The position numbers and the translations under genes are program-made. Shown piece after piece: positions 1 through 9,365 of a stretch of 64,000 nt of DNA (positions are counted from its first letter, which is position 1; each line of letters starts with the position of its first letter). This DNA comes from Bryobacteraceae bacterium (GTDB lineage Bacteria > Acidobacteriota > Terriglobia > Bryobacterales > Bryobacteraceae), in contig BPGE01000001.1 of assembly GCA_026002875.1 (NCBI GenBank), positions 248,001 through 312,000 of the forward strand, read 5' to 3'. The notes under the pieces were generated by a model. It worked only from the letters and a program-made list of their open reading frames with translations. It ran no database searches and was not told the DNA's origin.

Positions 1-1
1 T

Positions 2-3000
2 GCGCCAGGCTTCCGGCAGTTCCGCGCCACGGAACTCACGCTGCAGGCGCGCGCCCGCCTGCGCGTCGACGCCCGCCTCGATGTCGGCGAGATCTCGCAG
101 ACCGTCGAAGTCGTCTCCTCGGCGGGCGTCATCGCCACCGATACTCCCGCCATCGCCTCCTACCTCACCGCCAACAAAGTCCTCGACCTGCCCTCCAACG
201 TCCGCGGCGCCGGCAGCACCAGCCCCTACGCGCTGCTGCAGACCCTGCCCGGCGTGCAGGCTGACAACGGCCTCGGTCTCTCCGTCCAGGGCGGCCTTCC
301 CGCGCAGAGCGAATCGAGCGTCGACGGCATCTCCATCACGCAGGTCACCGGCAACAGCCCCAACCGCAACCAGTTCCTGTCCGTCGAATCGATCAACGAG
401 ATCCGCGTCCAGGGCGTGGGCAACACGGCCGAATTCGGCCAGCCCGGCGACATCACCGTCATCTCCAAGAGCGGTTCGAACGACTACCACGGCGCGCTGT
501 TCTGGTATCACCAGAACAAGGCCTTCGACGCGCGCTCCTTCGGTCAGAACGTGCTGCCCGCCAAGATCGGCAACACCTTCGGCGCCACCGCCGGCGGCCC
601 CCTGTCCATCCCCGGCCTCTACAACGGAAAGGACCGCACGTTCTTCTACTTCACCTGGGAGTCGCTCCGCTTCCCGCGCCAGAGCACGATCCAGAACACC
701 GTGCCCACCGCCTTCCTCAAGCAGGGCGACTTCAGCCGCGAGGGCGTCAACATCCGCGACCCGCTCACGGGCCAGCCGTTCCCGAACAACGTCATTCCCT
801 CCTCCCGCATCAACCCCGTCGCGCGGGCCATCCTGCCTGTCTACCCTGACCCCAACACCGGACCCACGGACCGCCGCTCCGTCGCCAACTACCGCGACAA
901 CCGCTCCACCACCATCGAGTCGGACCAGTTCGAGTTCCGCGGCGACCAGAACCTCGGCCAGAACCACCGCGTCTTCGGCCGCTTCTTCTACAAGAGCATC
1001 CCCTCTTCCGCCCCCAACAACCTGACGCTGCCCTCGGACACGATCCAGGAAAAATACTGGCAGGGCACGGGCAGCTGGTCCTACACCATCACCCCCTCGG
1101 TCCTCAACGAGCTGCGCATGGGCTTCGTCCGGTCCGACGCCTCGCGCATCTTCAACTTCGATGGCCGCGCCTTCACCAACAGCCTGAACCTCAGGGACAT
1201 CCAGCGCGACATCTTCTTCAACGGCCTCCCGAATTTCAGCATCGACCTCTACACGGCCTTCAGCAAGGGCCGCCCCGGCTACAGCATCTCGGACAATTTC
1301 CAGATCATCGACAACCTCACGTGGACCCGCGGACGCCACACCTTCAAGTACGGCGGCGACATCCGCAACCTCCGCGCCCGCTCCGACCTTGGCTTCACCA
1401 CGGGCAACAACTACGGCGATTTCGCCTTCGGCCCCACCTTCACCGGCTACGGTTTCGCCGATTTCCTCCTTGGCATCCCCGCCCAGAGCGCCATCGCCGT
1501 TGTCAGCCGCGACAACGACGGCCAGGCGTGGCATTACAAGTTCTACGCCCAGGACACGTGGCGCGCCACCAGCCGCCTCACCATCGACCTCGGCGTGCGC
1601 TACGAGCTGCACCCCGGCTACAAGGACAATGGCCTGAACATCGCGAACTTCGACCGCTCGATCCCCGTCACTGGCCGCGTCCTCATCATGTCGGACCCCA
1701 AGGCGCGCGAGTTCGTCGCGCCCGGCGCCGCGCTCTCCTTCAACGCCTGCCCCGCGCCGGCCATCAACGGCGTTCCCTGCACGCCCATCGTCACCGCCAA
1801 GGAAGCCGGACTTCCGGAAGCTCTCCGCAAGACGTACAAGACGCAGTTCCTCCCGCGGCTCGGCTTCGCCTACCGCCTCAATGACCGCACCACGCTGCGC
1901 GGCAGCGGCGGCTTCTACAACATGATCATCCTCGGCTCGGTGTTCTACTCGCTCACCGGCACCGTGCAGAGCGACGTGCGCAACTTCAACAACGTCGGCG
2001 CCGACGGGCGGCCCATCTTCACTCTGCCTGACACGCGCACGCCTGGCAGCGGCGTCCGCGGCGGCTCCATCGGCACCTTCGAGTTCCGCACCGCCAACCA
2101 GATCGACTTCCGCCCGCCGCAGATGTTCCAGTGGTCGCTCTCCATCGACCGCGAGCTGAACACGCATACCGGCATGCGCGTTTCCTACATCGGCAGCCGG
2201 TCCTACCATATGCCCTGGGCGCCCGACATCAACCAGATGCTGCCCTCGGACCGCTTCTTCTCCCAGCGCAGCAGCCTCGAGCGCCCCTTCCCGAACTTCG
2301 GCCTCATCTTCAGCCGCGACGCAGGCGCCAACGCTCTGTACAACTCGCTGCAGATCGAGCTGAACCGCCGCCTCGCCTCGGGCCTCGCCTTCACCACCGC
2401 CTACACTCTGGCCAAGAACCTCGCCGATAACGCCGGCCCCGCTCCTTCCGGCTTCGCCGGCGAAAATGGCGGCGGCCGCGTCACCAACTCGCTCGACCGG
2501 CGCGCCGACCGCGGCGACGTCTACGCGACGCGGCGCCACCGCACCGTCAACACCCTCGTCTACCAGCTGCCTTTCGGCAAAGGCCGCCGCTTCCTCTCCC
2601 AGGCCTCCCGCCCGGTCGACCTCGTCCTCGGCGGCTGGCAGTTTTCCACCATCCTCACGCTCCAGTCGGGACCCTTCCTGACGCCCGTGTTCACCGGCGG
2701 CGATCCCTCCGGCACCAACGCGCCCAGCCGCGGTTCGCAGCGCCCTGACCGCCTCGGCGCCGCCAACGGTAGCCTCTCCAATCCGACCCGCGACCAGTGG
2801 GCCGACCGTTCGGCGTTCGTCTGCCCCGGCCGCACGCCCGGAGCGCTTCAGTTCGATTGCCGCGTCGGCGCCGTCCCCGGCCGCGATCCCAACCCCATCG
2901 CCCGCTTCGGCAACGCCGGCGTCGGCATCCTCACCGGCCCCGGCACCTTCTCCTGGAACGCCGGCCTCCACAAGCGCATCATGCTCTCCGAAGGCGTCAG

Positions 3001-3163
3001 CTTCCGCCTCGAGGGCAGCTTCACCAACCTGCCCAACTGGACCAACCTCGGCGATCCCAACCTCAACATCGCCGACAACAATTTCGGCCGCATCACCGGC
3101 AGCCGCGGCGTCGACTTCGGCGGCGGCCGCACGGGCCAGGTCTCCCTGCGGCTCGAATTCTGA
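2..3163 (+). CDS. TonB-dependent receptor with carboxypeptidase-regulatory domain (5' truncated)
   Basis: The frame is already open at the left edge, so the signal peptide and most of the N-terminal beta-sandwich are missing; 1053 residues are visible. The first stretch (PGFRQF, then TLQARARLRVDARLDVG) matches the end of the carboxypeptidase-regulatory domain that precedes acidobacterial TonB-dependent receptors. A plug-like region follows (VVSSAGVIATDTP, LPSNVRG, about residues 40-150), then a long barrel of alternating aromatic strands ending in RLEF; a terminal Phe is usual for outer-membrane barrels. Role by family: energised uptake of large substrates, probably oligosaccharides, across the outer membrane. 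The substrate cannot be read from sequence. A strong hairpin terminator follows. The TonB at 11846-13159 is a candidate energiser. Family call secure; substrate unknown. Confidence 0.9.
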   Translation, partial: APGFRQFRATELTLQARARLRVDARLDVGEISQTVEVVSSAGVIATDTPAIASYLTANKVLDLPSNVRGAGSTSPYALLQTLPGVQADNGLGLSVQGGLPAQSESSVDGISITQVTGNSPNRNQFLSVESINEIRVQGVGNTAEFGQPGDITVISKSGSNDYHGALFWYHQNKAFDARSFGQNVLPAKIGNTFGATAGGPLSIPGLYNGKDRTFFYFTWESLRFPRQSTIQNTVPTAFLKQGDFSREGVNIRDPLTGQPFPNNVIPSSRINPVARAILPVYPDPNTGPTDRRSVANYRDNRSTTIESDQFEFRGDQNLGQNHRVFGRFFYKSIPSSAPNNLTLPSDTIQEKYWQGTGSWSYTITPSVLNELRMGFVRSDASRIFNFDGRAFTNSLNLRDIQRDIFFNGLPNFSIDLYTAFSKGRPGYSISDNFQIIDNLTWTRGRHTFKYGGDIRNLRARSDLGFTTGNNYGDFAFGPTFTGYGFADFLLGIPAQSAIAVVSRDNDGQAWHYKFYAQDTWRATSRLTIDLGVRYELHPGYKDNGLNIANFDRSIPVTGRVLIMSDPKAREFVAPGAALSFNACPAPAINGVPCTPIVTAKEAGLPEALRKTYKTQFLPRLGFAYRLNDRTTLRGSGGFYNMIILGSVFYSLTGTVQSDVRNFNNVGADGRPIFTLPDTRTPGSGVRGGSIGTFEFRTANQIDFRPPQMFQWSLSIDRELNTHTGMRVSYIGSRSYHMPWAPDINQMLPSDRFFSQRSSLERPFPNFGLIFSRDAGANALYNSLQIELNRRLASGLAFTTAYTLAKNLADNAGPAPSGFAGENGGGRVTNSLDRRADRGDVYATRRHRTVNTLVYQLPFGKGRRFLSQASRPVDLVLGGWQFSTILTLQSGPFLTPVFTGGDPSGTNAPSRGSQRPDRLGAANGSLSNPTRDQWADRSAFVCPGRTPGALQFDCRVGAVPGRDPNPIARFGNAGVGILTGPGTFSWNAGLHKRIMLSEGVSFRLEGSFTNLPNWTNLGDPNLNIADNNFGRITGSRGVDFGGGRTGQVSLRLEF

Positions 3164-3196
3164 AGCATCCCCTCACGCTGCGTCTGCCACACAGCA

Positions 3197-3229
3197 AAGG
3201 GCCGGTCCGCCGCGCGCGGACCGGCCCTT
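3197..3229. terminator. Intrinsic terminator between convergent genes
   Basis: A perfect 14-bp stem (AAGGGCCGGTCCGC, 3197-3210, pairing with 3216-3229) with a 5-nt loop sits between the receptor gene and the convergent fumarase gene. On the minus strand the stem is followed by TTTGCTGTG and on the plus strand by GTTCGTTCTCC, so it could serve both directions, though neither T tract is strong. Confidence 0.75.
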
Positions 3230-3250
3230 GTTCGTTCTCCCGGGCGCCTT

Positions 3251-4765
3251 TCAGATCTTCGCTTCCGCCAGCTTCGCGCCCGTGGCTTCCTCCACCTCCG
3301 CGTGCAGCGAATTGCCGTGCGCGTCCATGGTGACCACGGCGAGGAAGTCTTCCACCAGCAGGTGCCACATCGCTTCCGGAATGCCGAACTCGAGCAGGTG
3401 CACCCCCAGCACCTTCTTCACCGTGCGCGCATAGAACTGCGCCGCGCCGCCGATGGCGTGCAGATACACCGCGCCGCATTCCTTCAGCCCTTCCGACGTC
3501 TTCTTCCCCATGCCGCCCTTGCCGACCACGGCTTTCACCCCGTAGCGGCGCAGCACCTCGGCCTGATACGGCTCCTCGCGGCTCGACGTCGTCGGCCCCG
3601 CCGCCTTCACCTGCCACGTCTCGCCCATCTTCAGCATCACCGGACCGCAGTGGTACAGAATCGCGCCCTTCAGGCTGACCGGCGGCTCGTGCTTCATCAG
3701 GTAGGCATGCACCGCATCGCGCCCCGTGAACATCTCGCCGCGGATCAGCACCACGTCGCCCACCTTCAGCGCCCGCATCTGCTCCGTGGTCAGCGGCGGC
3801 GTCAGCACGATCTCGCGCCCGGTCAGCGGGAAGCCGCTGTCTTTCGCCAGCTTCTCCACCGGGCGCGACGGATCGCGGTACAGCCACTCCGTGATCGCCC
3901 CGCTCGAGGCGTCCAGCCGCACGCCCAGCCGCCGGAACGCCCAGCAGTCGTAGGCCACCGAGACGAAGAACGACGCCGGCAGCCGGTTCGCCGCACAGAT
4001 CTTGCACCCGATCAGCGCCACGCCTCCCCCCAGGCCCATCGCGCCGATGCCCAGCTTGTTGGCCTCCTCCATGATTTCGGCCTCGAGCTTCGCCAGCACC
4101 GGGTCCGGGTTCACGTCATCCAGCGTCCGCAGCAGCTGCATCTTCGCCAGATGGTAGCCGTGCGCGCGGTCCGATCCGATGCAGACGCCCAGCGCGCCCG
4201 GCGCGCAGCCCTGCCCCTGCGCCTGCCACACGGCGTGCAGGATGCACTTCTTCACGCCCTCCAGGTCGCGGTTGGCCCGGCCCAGCCGCGGCAGCTCGCA
4301 CGGCAGCGAGTACTGGATGTTCTTGTTCTCGCACCCGCCCCCCTTCAGGATCAGCCGGATCTCGATGTCGTCCCGCTCGTGCTGCTCGAAGTGGATCACC
4401 GGCGTCTCCGGTCCGAGGTTGTCGCCCGAGTTCTTCCCCGTGATCGAGTCCACGCTGTTCGGCCGCAGCTTGCCGCGGCGCGTCGCCTCGGCCACCGCTT
4501 CGCGGATCGCCGCCGCGATCTGCATCTGGTTCACCCCCACGGGCGTGTGCACGAAAAACGTCGGCATGCCCGTGTCCTGGCAGATCGGGCCTTCGTCCTC
4601 CTGCGCCATGTCCGTGTTCAGCGCCATGATCGACAGCGCCTGATGCGACTGCGTGCCCGGCTGCTCGCGCTCGAGCGCCAGCCCCATGGCGGCGCGCACG
4701 TCCGGAGGCAGGTTGACCGATGTCTGCGTGATCAGCTCGATGAGACTGTCCCTGAGAAACTGCAT
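3251..4765 (-). CDS. fumA: Fumarate hydratase class I, fused alpha and beta parts
   Basis: Reversible hydration of fumarate to malate in the TCA cycle by an iron-sulfur hydro-lyase in the cytoplasm. The 504-aa product has the alpha part first (ICQDTGMPTFF near residues 61-71, with Cys62 as a likely 4Fe-4S ligand; a GGGCENKN motif; an ALIGCKICAANR motif) and then the beta part (LTGREIVLTPPL, KAAGPTTSSRE, VGKGGMGKKT). Length matches single-chain class I fumarases. The start is set by an AAAGGAG ribosome site 8 nt before ATG 4765; upstream in-frame codons lack this. The related L-tartrate dehydratases cannot be fully excluded. It is the last of a run of minus-strand genes beginning at acpP, with a 65-nt gap from the HlyD-like gene, so it may have its own promoter. 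Confidence 0.93.
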   Translation of the reverse strand: MQFLRDSLIELITQTSVNLPPDVRAAMGLALEREQPGTQSHQALSIMALNTDMAQEDEGPICQDTGMPTFFVHTPVGVNQMQIAAAIREAVAEATRRGKLRPNSVDSITGKNSGDNLGPETPVIHFEQHERDDIEIRLILKGGGCENKNIQYSLPCELPRLGRANRDLEGVKKCILHAVWQAQGQGCAPGALGVCIGSDRAHGYHLAKMQLLRTLDDVNPDPVLAKLEAEIMEEANKLGIGAMGLGGGVALIGCKICAANRLPASFFVSVAYDCWAFRRLGVRLDASSGAITEWLYRDPSRPVEKLAKDSGFPLTGREIVLTPPLTTEQMRALKVGDVVLIRGEMFTGRDAVHAYLMKHEPPVSLKGAILYHCGPVMLKMGETWQVKAAGPTTSSREEPYQAEVLRRYGVKAVVGKGGMGKKTSEGLKECGAVYLHAIGGAAQFYARTVKKVLGVHLLEFGIPEAMWHLLVEDFLAVVTMDAHGNSLHAEVEEATGAKLAEAKI

Positions 4766-4830
4766 GAAGGCGGCTCCTTTCGACACTCCCATCGTAGCGC
4801 CCGCGCCGCGCCCGGTTGAACTGCGCCGGG

Positions 4831-5820
4831 TCAGCGCAGCTTCAGCCGCGCCACCGCCGTCATGCCAGGACGCACCAGCGCCGACGGGCTCGTGAACGCG
4901 ATCACCACCTGCTGTCTGTCGACGGACTTCACCTGCGCCTCCAGCGCCCCCTGCGGCAGCTCCGCCAGCACGATCAGCGCCGCGTCGCCCGGTCCCAGCC
5001 GCTTCGCGTACGCTTCCGGAGCGTCCGCCACCAGCTCCAGATGCGTCCACTCCGAGGCGATCTCCACCAGCCCCTCGAAGCCCTCTTCCACGGTCTCGCC
5101 CGCGCTTTTCCGGATCTGCACCACGATCCCGTCCGCCGGGGCGACAATGTTGCAGCTCGCCGCGCGCTCTTTGGCTTCATCCAGCATTGCCTGCTTCTCG
5201 GCGACGGCGGCGCGGGCGATCTCCAGTCCCGCCGCCGCTTCCTTGACGCGGTCCTGCGCCGCCGACAGCAGCCCCTCCACACGGTCCCGCTCCGCCAGCG
5301 CCTGTTTGTATTCTTCCTCCGCCTTCTGATAGACCAGCCTCGGCGTCGCTCCCTCCCGGATCAGCACCGATTGCCGCTGATAGATCTTCTCGATGCGCGC
5401 CAGCTCCCCGCGCGCCCGCGACGCTTCCGCCGCGAGCCGCGACTCTTCCAGCCGCAGCGCCGTCAGCTCCGCTTCCGCCGCTCGCGCCCGCGCTTCCGCC
5501 CGCTCCAGCTCGAGCCGCGCCTCGACCTCGTCCTCCCGGATGGCGTCGTTGGCGATGCGCCCGATCACCTGCCCTTCGTACACTTCATCGCCCGGCGCCA
5601 CGGAGAACTCTTCCAGCACGCCCGACACGGGCGCGTTGATCGGGATGCGCTCCACCGCCCGGATCAGTCCTTCCAGCGTGATCTCCGTGCCGGCGGGCAG
5701 CTCCGTCTGCGCCTGCGGCGCCGCCGGCGCAGGCGCATGCCGGCGGTACCAGACCAGCGCCCCGGCCGCCACGGCGCTCAGCAGCACGACGCCCGTCAGC
5801 AGGATCCACTTGCCGCGCAT
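4831..5820 (-). CDS. HlyD-like membrane fusion (periplasmic adaptor) protein
   Basis: 329 aa. An N-terminal signal anchor (about residues 5-24, ILLTGVVLLSAVAAGALVW) precedes a lipoyl/barrel-sandwich half (PINAPVSGVLEEFSVAPGDEV), a long alanine/glutamate-rich coiled-coil hairpin (about residues 85-215), the returning barrel-sandwich half (NIVAPADGIVVQIRKSAGE) and a beta-barrel end. Adaptors of this family link an inner-membrane pump (ABC, RND or MFS) to an outer-membrane channel. No pump or channel gene is beside it, so the transported substrate is unknown. Start chosen at ATG 5820 because a TATCAT -10 box lies 9 nt upstream; ATG 5839-5841 and an earlier start at 5883 are alternatives. Fold call is firm, function only generic. 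Confidence 0.8.
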   Translation of the reverse strand: MRGKWILLTGVVLLSAVAAGALVWYRRHAPAPAAPQAQTELPAGTEITLEGLIRAVERIPINAPVSGVLEEFSVAPGDEVYEGQVIGRIANDAIREDEVEARLELERAEARARAAEAELTALRLEESRLAAEASRARGELARIEKIYQRQSVLIREGATPRLVYQKAEEEYKQALAERDRVEGLLSAAQDRVKEAAAGLEIARAAVAEKQAMLDEAKERAASCNIVAPADGIVVQIRKSAGETVEEGFEGLVEIASEWTHLELVADAPEAYAKRLGPGDAALIVLAELPQGALEAQVKSVDRQQVVIAFTSPSALVRPGMTAVARLKLR

Positions 5821-5829
5821 CCTGATTCG

Positions 5830-5835
5830 ATGATA
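5830..5835 (-). promoter_or_regulatory. -10 box (TATCAT), leaderless arrangement, HlyD-like gene
   Basis: TATCAT read on the minus strand, 9 nt before ATG 5820, with no ribosome binding site between. No clear -35 box was seen. Confidence 0.4.
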
Positions 5836-5918
5836 GGGCATCCCCGCGGCGGGCGGCCCGTGCGGACCGCTTCGGCAGGCCATTCCCGCCCCCCGTCGGA
5901 GCGGCGCCGCTCCCGGCT

Positions 5919-6890
5919 TCAGCCCGAGAGCGCGTCGATGAGCGCGGGCGTGATCTCGAACAGGTCGCCCACCAGCGCGTAGTCTGCGATTTCGAAAATG
6001 GGCGCCTTCGGGTCGCGGTTGACGGCCACGATGCAGCCCGCGCCCTTCATGCCGACAATGTGCTGGATGGCCCCGGAAATTCCCAGCGCGATGTAAAGCT
6101 TCGGCGCCACCGTCTGCCCGGAGCTGCCGACCTGCCGGTCCGCCGGCAGCCAGCCGTTGTCGATGATCGGCCGCGATGCGGCCAGCTCGGCGCCCAGAGC
6201 GGCCGCCAGCTGCCGCGCCAGCTCCAGATTGCCCTCGTCCTGAATGCCCCGGCCGACCGCCACGATCCGCTCGGCGGCGGACAGATCCACCGCCTGCGCC
6301 GCTTCGCGGAACGGCGGCTCGGGCCTCTGCCGGATCCGGGCCGCGTCCAGCGCCGGCCTCTTCACGGCGACAGGCCCCGCGGCGGCCGCGGGCTGCGCCG
6401 CCCGGAATGCGCCCGCCTGGAAAGATACAAAATTCGGCGCGGGCGTTTCAAACACAAACCGGCCGATCTGTTTCCCCTGGAAGAGCTGCCTCTCGAACGC
6501 CGGCGCCCCGCCCTCCATCGAGAACCCCGTGCAGTCCGCCATCAGCGTCCGGCCGAACCGCGCCGCCAGCGCCGGAGCGAAATCGCGCGTCTGGTAGGTG
6601 TGCGGAAAGACAACGAAGGCGGGCTGCAGCTCCCCGATCAGCTCCCCCAGGGACTCGATCCACGCGTCCGCGGCGTACTGCTCCAGCGCCTCGTGATCGA
6701 GAACGAAGACGCCCGTGGCAGTCATGGCGGCCGCCTCTTCCGCCGAGCCGGCAGCGCCGGGGCCCAGCGCGCAGGCGGAGACGGGAAGCCCCAGGGCGCG
6801 GCCAAGTTCCATGGCCCCGGCCAGGGCCTCCCACGACATCTTGTGCCAGCCCGAGGGCTGGCGTTCCAGCACGGCGAGGATCTGGCTCAT
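5919..6890 (-). CDS. etfA: Electron transfer flavoprotein subunit alpha
   Basis: 323 aa. Large FAD-carrying subunit of the Etf heterodimer, which accepts electrons from acyl-CoA and other dehydrogenases and passes them to Etf:quinone oxidoreductase. The N-terminal alpha/beta domain (LAVLERQPSG) is followed by the C-terminal FAD-binding domain with the diagnostic segments VGRGIQDEGNLELA, GSSGQTVAPKLYIALGISGA, and NRDPKAPIFEIADY. Length is normal. Its ATG overlaps the etfB stop by 4 nt (ATGA), so the two are translationally coupled. The Etf:quinone oxidoreductase is not in the window. Location just downstream of fabF suggests a loose lipid-metabolism cluster, which is inference. Confidence 0.95.
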   Translation of the reverse strand: MSQILAVLERQPSGWHKMSWEALAGAMELGRALGLPVSACALGPGAAGSAEEAAAMTATGVFVLDHEALEQYAADAWIESLGELIGELQPAFVVFPHTYQTRDFAPALAARFGRTLMADCTGFSMEGGAPAFERQLFQGKQIGRFVFETPAPNFVSFQAGAFRAAQPAAAAGPVAVKRPALDAARIRQRPEPPFREAAQAVDLSAAERIVAVGRGIQDEGNLELARQLAAALGAELAASRPIIDNGWLPADRQVGSSGQTVAPKLYIALGISGAIQHIVGMKGAGCIVAVNRDPKAPIFEIADYALVGDLFEITPALIDALSG

Positions 6891-7654
6891 AGCACGCGCG
6901 CCTCGAAACGGAGTTTCTCCACCAGCTGCGCCGCCTGCTCGGACGGCGAACCTTCCAGAAACTGCGTCTGCTTCTGCCGCCGCGGCTCGGCCAGCCCGAT
7001 CAGGCGCAGTCCCCCGCCCGCCAGCGCCTCCGCGGGCGGTTCCGCCACGCGGATCTCCTTCGTCTTGGCCCGCTTGATGCCCATCAGCGTGGCGTAGCGC
7101 AGCCGGCTGATGCCGCTCTGGATGGTGAGCACGGCTGGCACGGGCAGCGTGACGTGCTGGTACCAGCCCGCTTCCAGCTCGCGCTTCACGCGCACCGTCC
7201 CGGCGCCCGGCTCGATGGCGACCACCAGCGTCGCGTGCGGCCAGCCCAGCCGCGCGGCCAGAATCACGCCCGTCTGCCCGCTGCCGGTGTCATCGGACTG
7301 CAGACCCGTCAGCACCAGCTCCGGCTGCTCCTCGCGCACGGCAACCTCCAGCAGCCGCGCGTTGATCGAAGGGTCCGTGCCGCGGGCGGCTTCCCCCTCC
7401 ACCGGAATGTGAATGGCCCGGTCCGCGCCTTTGGCCAGCGCTTCGCGCAGCGCTGTCTGCACCCGCGCGGGACCCGCCGACAGGGCGATCACCTCTCCGC
7501 CGGACGCCTCTTTCAGCTGCAGCGCCGCCTCCAGCGCGTACGCGTCCGGCTCGTTCATTTCGTACTGCAGCGCGGACTCGTCGATCCAGGCGCCCGAGGA
7601 CTCGACGGGGAGATCGCGCGCAGGCACCTGCTTGAGAGCGACAAGGATCTTCAT
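6887..7654 (-). CDS. etfB: Electron transfer flavoprotein subunit beta
   Basis: 255 aa. AMP-binding small subunit of Etf, partner of the alpha subunit encoded immediately downstream. It opens with the typical MKILVALKQVPARD and has MNEPDAYALEAALQLKE, GLQSDDTGSGQTGVILAARLGWP and the C-terminal YATLMGIKRAKTKEI motif. Start taken at ATG 7654, which has GGAG 8 nt upstream; an ATG nine bases earlier would include the ribosome site and is less likely. 54 nt separate it from the fabF stop, so read-through from the acpP-fabF transcript is possible. Confidence 0.95.
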   Translation of the reverse strand: MKILVALKQVPARDLPVESSGAWIDESALQYEMNEPDAYALEAALQLKEASGGEVIALSAGPARVQTALREALAKGADRAIHIPVEGEAARGTDPSINARLLEVAVREEQPELVLTGLQSDDTGSGQTGVILAARLGWPHATLVVAIEPGAGTVRVKRELEAGWYQHVTLPVPAVLTIQSGISRLRYATLMGIKRAKTKEIRVAEPPAEALAGGGLRLIGLAEPRRQKQTQFLEGSPSEQAAQLVEKLRFEARVL

Positions 7655-7708
7655 CAGAAACACTCCTGCCGGCCGCCGCCGGCGCCGCCCGCCGCTCAGG
7701 CAGCGGCT

Positions 7709-8950
7709 CTATTCCGAGTACCGCTTGAAAATCAGGCTGCCGTTGGTGCCGCCGAAGCCGAACGAATTCGACAGGGCGTATTCAATCTTCATCGGCCGCG
7801 CCTTGTGGGGCACGAAATCGAGATCGCACTGCTCGTCCGGGTTGTCCAGATTGATCGTCGGCGGAGCGATCTGATCGCGGATGGCGAACACCGTCAGCGC
7901 GGCTTCCAGCCCGCCGGCGCCGCCCAGCAGATGGCCGGTCATCGACTTCGTGGAGCTGACCGCGATCTTCGCGGCGTGCTCGCCGAATGTCCGCTTCAGA
8001 GCCAGGCACTCGATGACGTCGCCCACGGGCGTCGACGTGCCGTGGGCGTTGACGTAGTCGATCTGCTCCGGTCCGATGCCCGCGTCCCGCATCGCGTTCC
8101 GCATCACCCGGTAGGCGCCGTCGCCGTCTTCCGACGGCGCAGTGATGTGGTACGCATCGCCGCTCATCCCGTAGCCGACGATCTCGGCCAGGATCGGCGC
8201 CCCCCGGCGGCGGGCGAACTCAAGCTCTTCCAGGATCAGAATCCCTGCGCCCTCGCCCACAACGAATCCGTCGCGGTCCCTGTCCCACGGACGCGACGCC
8301 TTTTCCGGCTCGTCGTTGCGCGTCGACAGCGCCCGCATCGCCGCGAACCCGCCGACGCCCATCGGCGTGATGCACGCCTCAGCCCCGCCGCAGATCATCA
8401 CGTCCGCGTAGCCGTGCTGAATCAGCCGGAACGAATCGCCAATGCAGTGCGCGCTCGTCGTGCACGCCGTCGCCGTCGCCGAGTTCGGACCCTTCGCGCC
8501 CGTGCGGATGCTCACGTTGCCCGACGCCAGGTTCACGATCGAGGCCGGAATGAAGAACGGGCTGATGCGGTCCGGACCCTTCTCGAGCAGCGTGCGGTGC
8601 TCCCGTTCGATCACCTCGAACGCGCCGATGCCGCTGCCGATGTACACGCCCACCATCTCGGCGATCTCCGGCGTCACCTCCAGCCCGCAGGCCTTCATCG
8701 CCTCCTCCGACGCGGCGACCGCGAATTGAATGAAGCGGCCCACCTTCTTCAGTTCCTTCTTCTCGAAGTACTGAAGCGGATCGAATCCCTTCACCTCGGC
8801 GGCGATCCGGCAGGAGAACTTCTCGCAATCAAATTGCGTGATCGGACCGATTCCGCAACGCGACTCGAGGATCGCCTGCCAGGTATCGGCAGCGTTGTTG
8901 CCGAGCGCCGAGATGACGCCCACACCGGTGACAACCACCCTGCGTGCCAA
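7709..8950 (-). CDS. fabF: Beta-ketoacyl-ACP synthase II
   Basis: 413 aa. Condenses malonyl-ACP with a growing acyl-ACP during fatty-acid elongation. Catalytic Cys163 is in TACTTSAH; the two active-site histidines are in VNAHGTSTPVGD and GHLLGGAGGLE, and the glycine-rich NSFGFGGTN is at the C-terminus. Numbering agrees with E. coli FabF. The start is a rare TTG (8950) supported by GGAG 7 nt upstream and by the normal N-terminus ARRVVVTGVGV; no ATG fits. It lies 64 nt downstream of acpP in the conserved acpP-fabF order and is probably co-transcribed with it. FabB is the only serious alternative and is less likely given this context. Confidence 0.96.
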   Translation of the reverse strand: MARRVVVTGVGVISALGNNAADTWQAILESRCGIGPITQFDCEKFSCRIAAEVKGFDPLQYFEKKELKKVGRFIQFAVAASEEAMKACGLEVTPEIAEMVGVYIGSGIGAFEVIEREHRTLLEKGPDRISPFFIPASIVNLASGNVSIRTGAKGPNSATATACTTSAHCIGDSFRLIQHGYADVMICGGAEACITPMGVGGFAAMRALSTRNDEPEKASRPWDRDRDGFVVGEGAGILILEELEFARRRGAPILAEIVGYGMSGDAYHITAPSEDGDGAYRVMRNAMRDAGIGPEQIDYVNAHGTSTPVGDVIECLALKRTFGEHAAKIAVSSTKSMTGHLLGGAGGLEAALTVFAIRDQIAPPTINLDNPDEQCDLDFVPHKARPMKIEYALSNSFGFGGTNGSLIFKRYSE

Positions 8951-9014
8951 TGGAGTTCTCCTGTCCTTGGAACAAAGACCGCCCGGAGCGGCGGATCAGA
9001 GGAGCGCGGCTCCG

Positions 9015-9251
9015 CTAGTCCTTCTTCTTGGCCTCGATGTAGTCGATGGCGTCCTTGACGGTCGAGATCTTCTCGGCGTCGCCGTCCGGGATTTCGATGT
9101 CGAACGCCTCTTCGAAGGCCATCACCAGCTCGACGATGTCAAGCGAGTCAGCGCCCAGGTCGTCGATGATCGACGCGGTATCCTCGACCTGCTCTTCTTC
9201 CACGCCGAGCTGTTCCATAATGATCTGCTTCACTTTGTCGCGAACGGACAT
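9015..9251 (-). CDS. acpP: Acyl carrier protein
   Basis: 78 aa, acidic, four-helix carrier. The phosphopantetheine attachment site is Ser36 in [16 protein letters not shown], at the same position as in E. coli AcpP. It carries acyl intermediates for FabF, encoded next, and for FabI, encoded near 30 kb. A GGGAGG ribosome site lies 4-5 nt before ATG 9251 and a good sigma-70 type promoter is upstream (9281-9309), in keeping with high expression. Confidence 0.98.
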   Translation of the reverse strand: MSVRDKVKQIIMEQLGVEEEQVEDTASIIDDLGADSLDIVELVMAFEEAFDIEIPDGDAEKISTVKDAIDYIEAKKKD

Positions 9252-9280
9252 GAAACCTCCCGAAAGTCCACAAAGCTCCG

Positions 9281-9309
9281 ATTCTACCGAGGCGGCAGAG
9301 GGAATGCAA
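9281..9309 (-). promoter_or_regulatory. Sigma-70 type promoter of acpP-fabF
   Basis: On the minus strand TTGCAT (9309-9304) and TAGAAT (9286-9281) are separated by exactly 17 nt, giving a leader of about 25-30 nt that contains the GGGAGG ribosome site of acpP. Confidence 0.65.
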
Positions 9310-9365
9310 CGAAGCCTCGATCGGTCTGCAACGGACCTGCGGCTCCGCTAAGCTTCCTTTGTAGC

